Shown here in pieces: positions 44,693-56,780 of a DNA stretch of 64,000 bases (its first letter is position 1; the number at the start of each line of letters is the position of its first letter). Under the pieces are notes generated by a model, which was not told the origin of the DNA, did no database searches, and saw only the letters and a program-made list of their open reading frames with translations. The stretch is from Grammothele lineata (taxonomy: Eukaryota > Basidiomycota > Agaricomycetes > Polyporales > Polyporaceae), in contig NDFF03000100.1 in NCBI GenBank assembly GCA_002150815.3, forward strand, positions 1 to 64,000. Direction: 5' to 3'. A program made the position numbers and the translations under genes.

Positions 44693-46295
44693 CTTGAAAG
44701 TGAGATACGAGAGGAGAGTGTTTGAGTCGATGCGATGATGTTGGGTTGGGATGGTGTGAGTAGTGCTGGTTCGTACCTTTTATATGTTGCTTGACAGCCA
44801 GGTGTGTGAACGTCTCGCATGAGTTCCTTCTTGCATTAATAGAAGTGAAAGAATCTGTAAGGAAACGTGCGCTGAGTAAGGCTAGCGCTTACTATGATGA
44901 CACGAATGGAAAGATGTCCATCAGTGTCGATAGAACAGCGTATATGTCGTACTCTGGGATATTCCGTTCCACAGTCCAGTACATCATGTCCTGGAGCCGA
45001 GAGCGTGCAATGACGTAGGCAAAGGCGCCGATAGGAGCAGTTATCAACAAGTAGAGCACACTCTGCTCACCGTTCCTAGCTGGCCAGCGTGCACTAACAG
45101 ATGTATGCGAGCTCCCTTGCAGGACCGAGGTAGGCGCTGCGCGTGAAGGCGTTGTAAAAGCGGAAAGAATACTCACTGGGGTTAAGTCTCTGAGCGCCCC
45201 GGGCCGGGCTTGAGCAGCGTACGCCCTCTGCTGAGTCAGGTCTCAGGAGCCGGTACCGGGAATTGTTTCGTGGTGTCCTAGCACATATTGGTAATGAGTC
45301 CCAGCAACAAGGATGGCGCGTTCGTACGCGCAGATATCTGACGTGAGAATGTGGCTTTGTGTCCATGCGCGACGCTCATTTGGAAGCAACGGCCTATAAA
45401 CTAGGAGGCTGAGTGAGCAAGCCGAGTCTAGGTATCACGTCGATTACGCCGTCGCTTACACATGTATATATGCAGGCATTCTGCAGAGGATTTCAATGGT
45501 GCGTTCAGATGCATGACTCCAGATTGACCGCGGCTCTAAGCGCGGACGACGAGGAATTTGAAGGAATTTATAGCGCATGTGCGGCCCCATACGGATCTGT
45601 ATGACTCTCGTGGCATCGGAAGTCATGGCATGAGCCGGAGGCAACGGCGGCAGAAAGGCTGTGGTTCGCAACAGCTAGTGAGCACAAGCGTATGAAATGG
45701 TAGAGAGTGGAGGAATACCGGGGAGAGCACGCTGACGGCAGCTATGCAAGACTGGGGCGAGTCCTATGGGACCTGTAACACGTACTAGAGGCCGCCGATC
45801 ATGCAGACGAAAATCGAGTTGGTATTAGGCTGGAGGTTTTCATGCACCTGTCGCACGATATAATATTGTGAGGGTCAACGTAAACTTCAAAGCTACTACC
45901 AACGCCTTACTACCTCTTTCGCCGGGTATGGCAATTCCGTCTACAGCTGCTCCTCAATTAAAGTCTGGTTTGATCACTGGCGAATGTGTAGGCAGGTTTA
46001 GGCGTCATCCAGAGTACGTAGAGTCCAAAACGTGATGAATAGGGAGCGTGCCTCGAGAGACGCTACACACGATGACAGCGCGGGACCTGGGTCGCGTTTG
46101 TCGGCGGGCGCGTCAAGCGGTTCGACGCGCCTCGATTTAAGTTGGGGCGGCGCTTGAAATTAACCGGCAAGCACCGGCGGCCTCTACGGCGTGCACCGCA
46201 ACAACGCCCTGAGTGCTTCCTATAGGGACGTTCAAAATTTGAGACACCCCTTTTGGTCACCCAAACTGTCCAGTTCGCGCGACCAAATCACCAGT
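44693..46295. other. intergenic region, nothing recognised
   Basis: Short open frames only. One on the minus strand (44892-45176) has a hydrophobic stretch (VLYLLITAPIGAFAYVIA) but no splice context or family. Confidence 0.4.
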
Positions 46296-47620
46296 ATGCC
46301 CCCTCTGCCTGGTCTAGAAGATGACCTTGTCTCCAGCCTTCCGCCCAACGTGAGAAGAATATACGACGTCTATGTTCTTCCCGCCGAAAAGGATGCAATC
46401 CAGATCGGCGACGAGCGCAGGATCATGCACATACGCGTTCTCGGCGCCCTCCTCATTCATGGCCCCAACGACATCGCTCGGGGGCGGGTAGCTGAGGAGG
46501 TCGCTACCGCGATGGGTGACTTCCCAGACTCCAACTGCCGTATCTCCCTTGACAGACTCAGCAGGCTCGGCGAGCTGTACTACAACCATTTTATTTGTCC
46601 TTGTGAGCGCTCCCGTTCCCGCTGGGTTGTCCTTAGCTGAGCACGGCCGCTGCAGTCAGGAAAGACAGATGTCGCACACCCATCTCATCTTCCCCCTCAT
46701 CCAAGCCCCCTTTCGAATCTCAACGAGAGCCGCTCGCTCAAGTGGCCTCCGTTCAAACGCCCCAAGCCCACTCTATTGCCAAAAGGAGTGTGCGTACTAC
46801 ACTACTAAGTATTCTGTCATGTTGCTGAGAGAGTCTCTATAGGCCCTCATTCGGGACGGTTTCAGATGCATGCTAAGCGGATGGATCGATACGGACGTCC
46901 TGGTGGCGAATCAAGCTGCTTTCCACCCAGTTCAAATTAACGCCCCAAATTTCATGCCGACACACTGTTGTCATATCATGCCAGAACCCACAAATAGCTT
47001 TCGTTTCGTTCAAAATCTAGATTTGAAGGTGAGGGCGCAATACCAAGCAGGCTGGATACTGTGCTCACACTAGTCGGATGCAGATCGAGTGGGCTCACGG
47101 AGTATGGACTTTGTTGAGCCGTTTCGGATACGGAGAGATCCTCCCAGAGCTCTGCGGATCTGCGTACCACGGGCTACACAATGTCTTGACGCTCGGGCTT
47201 GATGTACACCGCATGCTAGAAAGGCTACAGCTCTGGCTGGAGGCGGCCCCTGACAAGGTCAGTTCCACGCCACACTTTCGCGCTCGTTCATTCACTGACA
47301 CTCTCATGGAGGAACATACTTACAACCTCAAGACGCATCCATCATTTCTCGGCAACCGTTTCAAGGAGCAGGTAAAGTTCACGGTCCACAATGTGGACGT
47401 CCCCGGGATCCGACGTCCAGATGCAGCCCAATTGCCTCTGCCGAATCCCAGATACCTCGAGCTCCACGCTGCGTGCTGTAAGGTGGCACACATGTCGGGT
47501 GCCGCTGAGTATCTGGACAGGATGATGCGCGACATGGAAGAGCTGCCAGTTCTCGCGGGAGATGGCGGGTCTGCGGACGTCCTCGCTCACGCCCTGTCTC
47601 GTCTCGTCGTCCCCGGATAA
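46296..47620 (+). CDS. HNH nuclease domain-containing protein
   Basis: 369 residues from exons 46296-46602, 46656-46789, 46843-47028, 47084-47257 and 47312-47620, all with canonical sites. The HNH-like core is RDGFRCMLSGWIDTD, then THCCHIMPE (first His), LHNVLTLGLDVHRMLERLQLWLE (Asn and last His). This arrangement occurs in a large Agaricomycete family of HNH-domain proteins of unknown role; some may be domesticated or selfish nucleases. An upstream in-frame ATG (46191) exists; 46296 is preferred because the extra residues look like leader sequence. Catalytic competence is not shown by sequence alone. Confidence 0.75.
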
Positions 47621-49433
47621 CTATGTGGTCGCAGGCAACGAGACGATGGATGGAGATTCGGCCGCTGATCCCAAGGGCTTGCCCACTTCTAAATATACGG
47701 TAGTATTGTCGCGCTGTAGCTAGACTAAGTTAATACAAGCACGCCACCACGTCTGTACGCGACGCGACGCGAGGACGGTGATTGACTCGGATGACAGTCA
47801 TTCGCTCAAGTATGAAACGGACGTTCTCGTTGCCGCCCGCAGTAGCGGACGCCATAGAACGAAGATTCGCCCTCGACGGCGCTGGTGGCGATGTCGAAAA
47901 TCTCCTGAAAGTCCCAGGGCTCTGAGCGCGCGCAGCATGGCCTCTTTGAAGCAACCAGAACGCCGCGGGCCTCGTTTGAAACTTGGTCACAGGCGGCAAG
48001 TGGCATAGACTGATGGTGATAACGGTGATGGGAAAACTGGGGTTGAGCGTGAGCGCAGATGAGCATCGGCATGTGGAGCGGCGGGGCGGAGGAAGGAGGC
48101 TCAGCCTGGAAGAATGTCGGGGAGAAAGCACTCACGGAGGAACTGCACAAAACTAGGGTTCATTGGAGCCCTTAGTGCGTAGAAGGCTGTTGAGAGTATC
48201 GATCGGGCAGAAAGGCCATGTCGGCATGCAATTAGAGGGTCTCATGAAGCCTCTGCACGAGCGACATTGAGGGTCGTCGCGAAGGCTTGAAGCTACCGAA
48301 CGTCGTTCCTCTTATGTGGGAGATGGTAACCGAATCTGGTTTGTAGACGCGTCTACAGTGGCACGTTGAAGAACAATGTTGTCACCGATGGGGGTCTGAA
48401 CGAACGAAGTCAATATATGCGCGTAGGTTTGGCGTCCTCCGAGGTACAGAGCGCACGAAGCATGATGTACAGCGTGTCCCGCCACTACAGGTCCTGCATT
48501 GGTAAGGATTACACCCACGTCTCCTTTTACACCGAACGGTGCTTGCTAGGCTGCAGAGGTCAAGTTCTCCGGGAGGCACTAAGTCACCATCGACTAGTAC
48601 ACCATCTCTTGTATGACTGACTCATTCCATACGAGACTCGTGCGACAGAGGCACTAAAAGCAGAGAACTCACCAAGGATTTCAGTCGTATCATCAGCCAG
48701 GGAGTATCCTCCAAGACGGCCCTCCGTGGCGGCCATCCGCGTGTTTCCTAGCTTGCTCTAGGACGAGGGCCCGGCCGGGAATCCTCTCGTGGACACGCCG
48801 AGGCTGCGTGTAACATGTTCGGATGGGATGAACGACGGACCCCTTAACTCTTCACTGGAGTCAGCTTGTGAGAGAGACCATGTATTGAAGATGGGGAGCT
48901 TCCAGAGGATCAAGCGCAATCGTCGGGTAGAAAAGCGGGCCCAGCAGAAGTCCATACCCTGCCAGCCAAGTCGCGGACGGACTGAAGCGCCCGAGGGGGC
49001 CCACTCAACGCTGGACGCTCGAATGACGTCATTAGGTCGCCGCGGCACGCGCAGTCTCTTGCAGACTCGACAGTATCACACATGCACGAGTGAACTATTG
49101 ATGACTGAGTCGACGTGCATTGCGAAGGTGTTACATATGGCTAAGCAGTTACAAGATTAAGAATTAACGTCCGTTTGCGGAAGTACTAATGTTGTCTCTA
49201 TCGCATCTATAACTCAGGCTGCTCTAGCGATCATGCGCCAATCGCTCCGCGACTGCGACCATACCGCTTCTGGACCATGGGGGGCGTATCGCTGGGATGC
49301 GGATTGTCCCCATCCTGCTGGCGCGGACCCATGTCGGCCGCACGCGAACCGTCGCCCTCGAAGTTGTCGAGGCTGTAGGTGGTCAGATGAGTATCTGGGA
49401 GTTCATACGCGGAGCTTGACAAATAGAGACGTA
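47621..49433. other. intergenic region, nothing recognised
   Basis: Only short frames. A minus-strand 114-codon frame at 47806-48150 has no family signature or supporting splice sites. Confidence 0.4.
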
Positions 49434-50748
49434 CTAAAGCCGCTGTATGCCCGCGTCAGACGTGTACATGTCTTCGGTGTTGTGAGACACTCCGGGTACG
49501 TAGTCCACGTCGTCCTCGGGCCCTGGTGGGAAGGCTTTGATGAAGTTGAGCATGCGCGTGAAGCGGCTGTCCCTGTATCCCGAGCCCAGTCACTCTCTGA
49601 CTAGGGGAAACGAAGGAGATATGAACTCACCCCGTCGTCTTCGGCCCGCAACCCGACGCGTCCTCGCCCGTATCGTTCAGCCCATGCGCGAACACAAAGT
49701 TGCGGCTCTGGAAGCGCTTGCGCACGTCCGAGTCCCCGAGCCGCACAAAGTGCGACTCGTACACGTGCGGGTATGCGTCGAGCCCGTCCCGCCAGTCGTT
49801 GTAGTCGTCGCAGTCGTCGGGAGAGAGCGGGGCGTCTGGGGGTCTGGAGCTGTCCAGCCAGACGTACGACGAGGGGTCCGCGATCCAGTATACGAGCTTG
49901 GCTTTTGTTTCGAGGATCTTGCCGACCGCTGCGTATCGCCTGACGATGGTGTAAAGCGTGAGGATGTGACGGCGTCCATGCGGGGAAGAGGCTCACTGTG
50001 TCGCCTGCCCGCCCATACTGTGCCCCGCGATGACGATCTCGTTGAGGTTGGGATACGTCTCGTCGAACCACGTGACGATCTGGTCGAGAACTTCGAACGA
50101 TGACACGTTACGTGAGTCCGGGCTGATGTTGTTCGCACCGCCCGTGTAGCCCGAGGCCACTGCAATAGAGTCGCGTTAGCCTACGAATAGCCGACGCTGC
50201 GGAGAGGCTAACCTTCCCATAGCAGGGCGTTTCCCTGGACCTACATGCGTGACCGTCAGCACCCGGTGCGCGTCACAGGTACAGGTACAAGGCAGGGGCA
50301 GAGGCAGAGGATACCCACATTGTCGAACGCGTCGAACCAGACGGGCACGAAAATCGCGGCGGACTCGCGCGTGACGAGCAGGTTCTTGGCTGTCGCGAGG
50401 TTCCGCGCGTCGCGCGCGGCCTTGAAGTGCAGCTCGGGCTGGCCGTCGAACGCGGTGTTCGCGATCACCGCGCGCTTTACGGCATTGCGGTCGTGGTCGG
50501 GCTTAAGGGAAAAGTAGTTCTGCGGGACGCCTTTCAGCGAAAGGCTTGGAGAGGGATGGAGAGGGACGCACAATGAGCGTGGCGTTCCGGTCCTGGGAGT
50601 CCTTGATGCGGAAGTACTCGACGCGCGCGCCGTCGACGGAGGGGAGGGTGTTGTTCTCGTGCGTGCCCTCGTACTGCTGCGCGAGCACCACAGGGGCTAT
50701 CGTCCCCAGGACTGCGACCGCAGCAGGCAGAACGGCGCTTCCTCGCAT
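49434..50748 (-). CDS. secreted alpha/beta hydrolase
   Basis: Serine hydrolase of unassigned substrate. ATG 50748-50746 followed by a signal peptide (MRGSAVLPAAVAVLGTIAPV ... LAQ). The first intron runs from GTGCGT to CCGCAG just before NYFSLKP. Core features: VIANTAFDGQPELHFKAARD, FVPVWFDAFDNVGNALLWE, EIVIAGHSMGGQATQ (nucleophile elbow GHSMGG), KLVYWIADPSSYVWLDSSRP, NFVFAHGLNDTGEDASGCGP, VPGVSHNTEDM (a possible catalytic His), ending GIQRL with TAG 49436-49434. Six or more exons with canonical sites. Lipase, esterase or other specificity cannot be told. Confidence 0.8.
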
Positions 50749-51565
50749 GTTATGACGACTTCTGAGGGCCGAGGAGGGAGAAATCTGCGCGAGAGGTAGA
50801 AAAGTCCACTCAGGAAGACCGAGCGCGAGGCGGAGGGGATATATACGCACGCCATGTGCGAGCGCCTCCCGCAGCGGGAGGCTATTCCGGTGTCGAAGCC
50901 ACGGGTTTCTAACTTGCACCCAATTTTCCAGCGCCGAGAACGGGTAGCGGGGACGCACGAGCCCTTCGCGGACGGAGAGAAGAGAAGCTGCGGTGCGAGA
51001 GGCGAGCGAGCCGAAGTGGTACGGGGTCCAGGATAAGTCGAGCGCAGGGCCCGATTCGCGTTCTGCGCGAGATCGATGCGAGGTGGGGCTCGAGAGGCGC
51101 CACGCGCATCCGAGGTGAAACCGTGTGCGCTGCCAAGGGAGCGTGTTCTGCGCGACGGGGGGCGCGACGGTGGTTGAGCGGTGTTGAGTATGTCGTGCCT
51201 CGGCCAAGAGGCAGCGTGTGTTCCGACGGGACTGGTCTCGACGCATGCAGGGATTATCCAGACAAAAATGGGAGTTTAGGGGGAAAGCTGCGGGATGGGA
51301 ATGGTGAGTTCGGGCGTAGGGATGGGAATGATGTCATGCAAGATCAGAAGTACTCACCTGTCGGGGTCTCAGGCTTACAGCCGCATGACACGCTGTCGAG
51401 GAAGCTAGGTCGGGTCGACGAGCGGAGGGGTGAGACGCGGAGAAAAAGGACGACTCCAAAGTTCGCGGATGCGCTTGGTTAAGCTGATTGGATTCGTGAC
51501 AGTCGGTCGTCCGAGGTTCGTAGACGAGGTGGAGTAACGGAAGCGGCAACGGGTTCGCGGTGAAG
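50749..51565. other. intergenic region upstream of the hydrolase
   Basis: The hydrolase promoter lies here. Long frames in this stretch are Arg/Ser-rich and without family signatures. Confidence 0.4.
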
Positions 51566-52010
51566 TCATCGCGTGACGTAGGCGCCCGCAAGTGAAGGAT
51601 CTGCGCTGACGGCAGCCTCTCTGCACCCGATAAGCATCGTCAGCTGGGAGTTCCTACTCGATAAGCTGCGACTCTTGGGAGAGGTCGTCGACCGTCCGAC
51701 ATCGCCGACGCAAATCACAAGAGGCCGTCTCCACCACGTCGTGCCCGGAACCGAACGAGGCATGTGGTTGATGCATGTCGCCGCCCCGCTTTCTGGAATA
51801 CTAACAAGCCCACGTGAGGGCGACGAAATGAGGCAACATTCCGGCTTGGCTCGGTTGCTCGGTGTAGACGTTTTCAGTATCTGTAGGGTAATTGCGGTGT
51901 AGGAAAGACCGTGCGGTGGCAGATGTATCGAACACACTTACAACTGAGGTTCGTCCCACGCCGCCGGCTGTTTCGATGAGAGATCGGAGAACGTCAGGGG
52001 AGGCAAGCAT
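51566..52010 (-). CDS. hypothetical two-exon protein
   Basis: ATG 52010-52008, exon 1 52010-51942, 61-nt intron with GTAAGT donor and CCCTACAG acceptor, exon 2 51880-51566 ending TGA. About 127 residues, no recognised domain, Ser/Arg-rich, four or more Cys. Support is only the clean splice sites and open frame. Confidence 0.28.
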
Positions 52011-53375
52011 CGAAGAGAAAGATCAGACAAAGAGTATAGCACGGTAGCTCGGAGAGTGGCGCCGTCGTGGTTGACGTCGACGAAGATGTGGATCATACAA
52101 GCTGCGCCCCTGTTCGATGCCCGTTCGCCGGCCCGCCACTCAGGAACAGAGCCAGTGCACAGCGCCAGACAGACTAGGCCTCAGGGTATGGCAGTGTCGG
52201 GTTGTTGCGTACGCCCTCCGCGCAATGTCTGACGCGTCAAGAAAGACGGTACCCCCGCCTCTGGAGTGGTAGACATATACCACATTGATCTGGGAAGCAC
52301 AGCTAATCGGTATCAGAATCTACACGGAACCCCAAATGCCAGTATTAATGCTGCACGAACAGCGGCGCGATCACTCGGACGTACCGTCTCAGAGGCTTTC
52401 CATAGGCTTCCCAGAGACCGCCACGGACCGGGACGCAATAAAGCTTGCTATGTATCGAACACAGATGATCGAAATGATTGCTACGAATATGGTAGTCGTG
52501 TATTTCTGTCCCATGGGGTTCAAATTTAGCCACCACAATATGAGTACCCGCTGATGAAGTCGTCGAGATGATTGAAGCTAGATGTATGAGCGTGTCAGTA
52601 AAGTCGTGCGCCTGAACAGCGTTGAATTGAGACTAGATGACGGCGTCCTGAACAAGTCAGTAAGGTGGGAGGATACAACGAACCAGGGTGAGACTGGTTC
52701 ACGTAGTTGGACACTTCGAGGACACATGTGCGTCGATGGCCTGTGTTCGTGCATGGAATCCTGTAGACATCGCATGTATGGTAGACGGGGAGGTTCGTCA
52801 AAATGACCGCGGCGTTGAGAGGTTTATCTGAAGACCGAGCAAAGCTCAGAAAGCCCGGCCGCGGCAAGTCGCGCCGGGGACTAGGCTCTGACCGCAATGA
52901 GGTGCTTCGAAGACACGCGGTAGGCCACGGGGAACGCCTTGGGAGACGGCATCTATCGGGCGCTGCGGGGGATCTTGACGAGTTCTACCGCGCGATGCAG
53001 AGGGAGATGAAGGCGGTGACGACGGTGCGCGGCGCGACAGGCCCGACACCCTGAGCAACCCTGAGCGCGCTATTTGAAGCTCGGTCCGAAAGGGGATCAA
53101 TGCCGACTACAACAGGGGACTGATGCTTGCTTACCGGGTAAGAAAGTGTTGAAAGGGGCGTAAGGGGCGGCACGCCGGCAGACAAAGCGGTGAAAACCGG
53201 CGGGGGAAATAGCGCCGGATATTGGCGCCGAGGGGCGAGTTGGTGGACGAGGGCGGTCGAGCGCTTGATCGTCTTGCTCCTCCTCCTCGTCTTCAACGCC
53301 GGCGACGACGACGACGGACCATTCAACCCTACTTCCCGCCTAATCACGCACGACGAAGACCACACCTCTTTGTGC
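52011..53375. other. intergenic region, nothing recognised
   Basis: No supported gene; presumably includes the PI4P 5-kinase promoter near its right end. Confidence 0.4.
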
Positions 53376-55973
53376 ATGGCCTCGATTGCTATTCCCATCG
53401 CGCGCACCGCGTCCCCCGCCGCCTTTGACGATCTCCAGCGCCCGTCTCATGTCTCTGCATCCCCCTCTCGTCTCTCCGCCCACCACCACCGCCATTCCTC
53501 CTCACGAGCCTCCTCGTCCTCAAGCCCGGCAGGCTCGCTGCCAAGGGACCCCGACATGGTGAACCCCGTACATGCACTCGCCATCGCCGCCGGGAAGCAG
53601 TCGCCAGCGCAGGAGGTCCACATCGTCAAGGTCACCGACGACGCTGTCCAGCTCGAAAAGGGTCCCATGCCCGACTCCGTCTTCCACAAAGTCGGCGCAT
53701 CCCTCGCACACGCCGTTCCCGCCTTCCACGCCCAGCAACCCCGCGAGGGCAGCACCGACTCCAATGTCGGCCCGCCCCCGCCCTCCCCGCCGTCCAGCGT
53801 AGAAGGCGACGAGCTTCCGCCGGCACGTAAGCCCGTCCTCGCGCCCTCGCTCTCCTCCGAGCCCTCCTCGTCTTCCCGCCCAATCACGTTTGAAGAGCCC
53901 CTCGAACGCACCTCGTCCGCGAGTCGCGACCAGCCGCGCGCCTTCCCCAAGCTCGGTTCCCAGGCTCTCCGCCACCGCTCCTCTGCCGAAACAAAGTCGT
54001 CCTTCCGCTCATCCATCGCATACAACGACGACAGCCAGCAGTACACCGACGAGCCCGCCTCCATCTCTGCGCCATCGACGTCTACGCTCAAGGCCCAGAC
54101 CCTCCCTGCGCGCGGCGCCGGCTCCCATGTCTCCGTCGACGGCTACCTCCAGCCCCCCGCGCCCCACAAGCCGTCCCGAAGGAACACGATTGGCGCCGCA
54201 TCTCCCGCGGGCCCGTCTCATGCCTCTCCGCCCCGTGTGACGCGTATGATGACCGTGTCGGCCGGGCATCCGACGGCCTTCGAGGACCCCAATGGTGAGC
54301 TCGCAGACGACATCGAACAGCAGGCGGAGCAAATACGCCGCGAACGCACCCGCCGCGCCAAGCAGCAGGAGGCGGAGCGCATGCTCACACGCTCCGGCAC
54401 GACGCTCTCGCGCGCCGACGACCGGCCGCTGGTGGGCAACCTCATCGGGGAGGACCACGTCAACTACGTGCTCATGTATAACATGCTTACGGGGATCCGG
54501 ATAGCGGTCAGTACGAGTCTCAGCGCCCGCGCCCATGGCTGACGACGGTTCCTAGGTTTCGCGATGTCAAGCCAAGATACGCCGGCCGCTGACGGACGAG
54601 GACTACGCGGCGCGACATAAATACTCGTTTGATATGTACGTCCTGCTGCGCGCCGTCGTTGTGTGGACGTCATACTGATCTGCCGCAGCGTCGGGAACGA
54701 ACTCACGCCTTCTGCCAAGTACGACTTCAAGTTCAAGGACTATGCTCCCTGGGTATTCCGTGAGCTCCGTGAGGACTACTTCCACCTCGACCCCGCCGAC
54801 TACCTCCTTTCGCTCACCGCAAAGTACATCCTCTCCGAGCTCGGCTCCCCCGGCAAGTCCGGCTCGTTCTTCTACTTCTCGCGCGACTACCGCTTCATCA
54901 TCAAGACCATCCACCACTCGGAGCACAAGTTCCTCCGGAGGATCCTGAAGCAGTACTATGAGCACGTCAAGAACAACCCGCACACGCTCCTCTCCCGCTT
55001 CTATGGCCTCCACCGCGTCAAGCTGCCCCACGGACGGAAGATTCACTTCGTGATCATGAACAACCTCTTCCCCGCGCACAAGGACATTCACGAGACGTAC
55101 GACCTCAAAGGCTCGACCGTCGGTCGTGAGTACTCGGAGGAGCGCGCGGCGCAGAACCCACGTGCGGTCCTCAAGGACCTCAACTGGATCAACCGCGGCA
55201 AGACGCTCGAGCTGGGTCCGGAGAAGCGTGCGCTGCTCACGGAGCAGCTTAGAAGGGATTCGGAGCTGCTGAAGGAGTTGGGTGTGATGGATTACTCGCT
55301 GCTCATTGGGATTCATAACATGCGGAGGGGGAACAAGGATAACGTGCGGAGGAACACGCTCAGGGTCTTCTCGGTGAGTCTTACGTCGTTCGCGTTCCAT
55401 CTCGTTTCTCATGTGTCCATCCCTCTCCCTTCCCGTCGATGTCGTATCCCCCTCTTGTCGTCAAAACACGCTTCCTCGCCGATAGCCCGACATGCCCCTC
55501 ATCAGCCGCAAGAAGACGATTGGCAAGGGCCCGCAGTCGCCCGAGGCGATCGCGATGCGCCGCATCATGCGCGAAGCAGACCCGCAGAGCCTCGGCGCCG
55601 CGACGATCACACTTCCAGAGGAGGACACCGGCGAGCGCCAGCACTTCCTGTTCTACCAGGACGAGGGAGGCCTCCGCGCGACGGGCGAGGAGAACGATAA
55701 CATGGACACCATCTATTACCTCGGGGTCATCGACATCCTCACGCCGTACAACGCGTTCAAGAAGCTGGAGCACTTTTGGAAGGGGCTCAGCGCGGATAGG
55801 GTGAGTCGGCTCCGTGAATAGGGGTGGGGCGGTGTGCTGATGCCGTCTTCCTTGCGTGTTTACAGCATAAGATCAGTCCGGTCCCGCCCGTCGAGTACGC
55901 CGGTCGTTTCTTCTCGTTCATGAAGGCGATCATGCGCGGCGGCGAGGGCGGCGCGCGCTTCAAGTCAGAGTGA
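53376..55973 (+). CDS. MSS4: phosphatidylinositol-4-phosphate 5-kinase
   Basis: Makes PI(4,5)P2 from PI4P at the plasma membrane; fungal Mss4/Its3 orthologue. 772 residues from exons 53376-54506, 54556-54635, 54689-55373, 55486-55800, 55866-55973. The first 370 residues are Ser/Pro-rich and probably disordered, then a basic coiled stretch ([20 protein letters not shown]). The kinase core shows [48 protein letters not shown] (nucleotide-binding Lys), [50 protein letters not shown] (catalytic Asp), and [17 protein letters not shown] (activation/specificity loop). The in-frame ATG at 53190 was not used because it adds a Trp/Leu-rich stretch unlike the family. Confidence 0.9.
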
Positions 55974-56780
55974 GCGTCCTTTCCGGCCGTGTCCTCGTCC
56001 GTCCTTCTCCCTCGACGTCCTGTTTCCCGTTCCCCGTTCCTGCCGCCCGCCGTCCTAGCTGGTGTTTAGACTATCATATCGCACAGGTCTCCCCCATCGC
56101 GCTGCACGTGCCTGTAGTATTCCCATGCGCGACCCGGACTCCCTTGACGCATACCCCTACGTATCCTTCCCCTGCATAGCTCACACGTACGCGGCCTCGT
56201 TGCCGTCCTCACCCCCTGCACACCCCTCAGAATTACTACCACGCCCGTAATGGCCACGCAATGCCCGCCACGCCGCGAACGACTCCCGCGTGGTCCGCCG
56301 GCGTGCCATCGCGGACGCCCCCTACCGTAACATCCCTCCGCTGCCCGGTTTATAGTCGATAGTCATTTATTGTCGTTATTGCCGCGGGGCCCTGCTCCCC
56401 CCGCGCGTCCACTCTCCTTAAACACTATTTCTCTCTCCGTCCGAGCGCGCCTGCGTATGCCGGCCGCGCGCCCACTCTCGTTCTCGGTCCCGGTCCTCGG
56501 TTCTCGGTTCTCGTAGTGTCCGTTTGCTTTTCGCTGTCTATCCTCATCCTCCTCGCGTCTATGCATGGACTTTCGCACTTTGCCATACACACTTGCATGG
56601 ATATTCGCTTCTCTGTCGGTAGCGTTCGCTCTTCCGGTCTCGGCTCCCCATTTATACAGTATATAATGTACTACATGTGCTGATATACAGGTAGGAATAC
56701 AATTTTACAAACCGCAACCCTTCGTAAAGTCGTGGGTGATTAAGGGATGAGTCAATCGAGGAGCAGCACGGGCGGTGCAT
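55974..56780. other. intergenic region between convergent genes
   Basis: The 3' ends of the PI4P 5-kinase and condensin genes face each other here; untranslated tails only, pyrimidine-rich around 56400-56570. Confidence 0.5.

Noticed and set aside
50749..51246. N-terminal extension of the alpha/beta hydrolase
   Set aside because: The extension is Arg/Ser-rich, and starting at 50748 gives a clean signal peptide.
53190..53375. Earlier start for the PI4P 5-kinase
   Set aside because: Adds a Trp/Leu-rich stretch unlike fungal orthologues; ATG 53376 is followed by the usual Ser/Pro-rich region.
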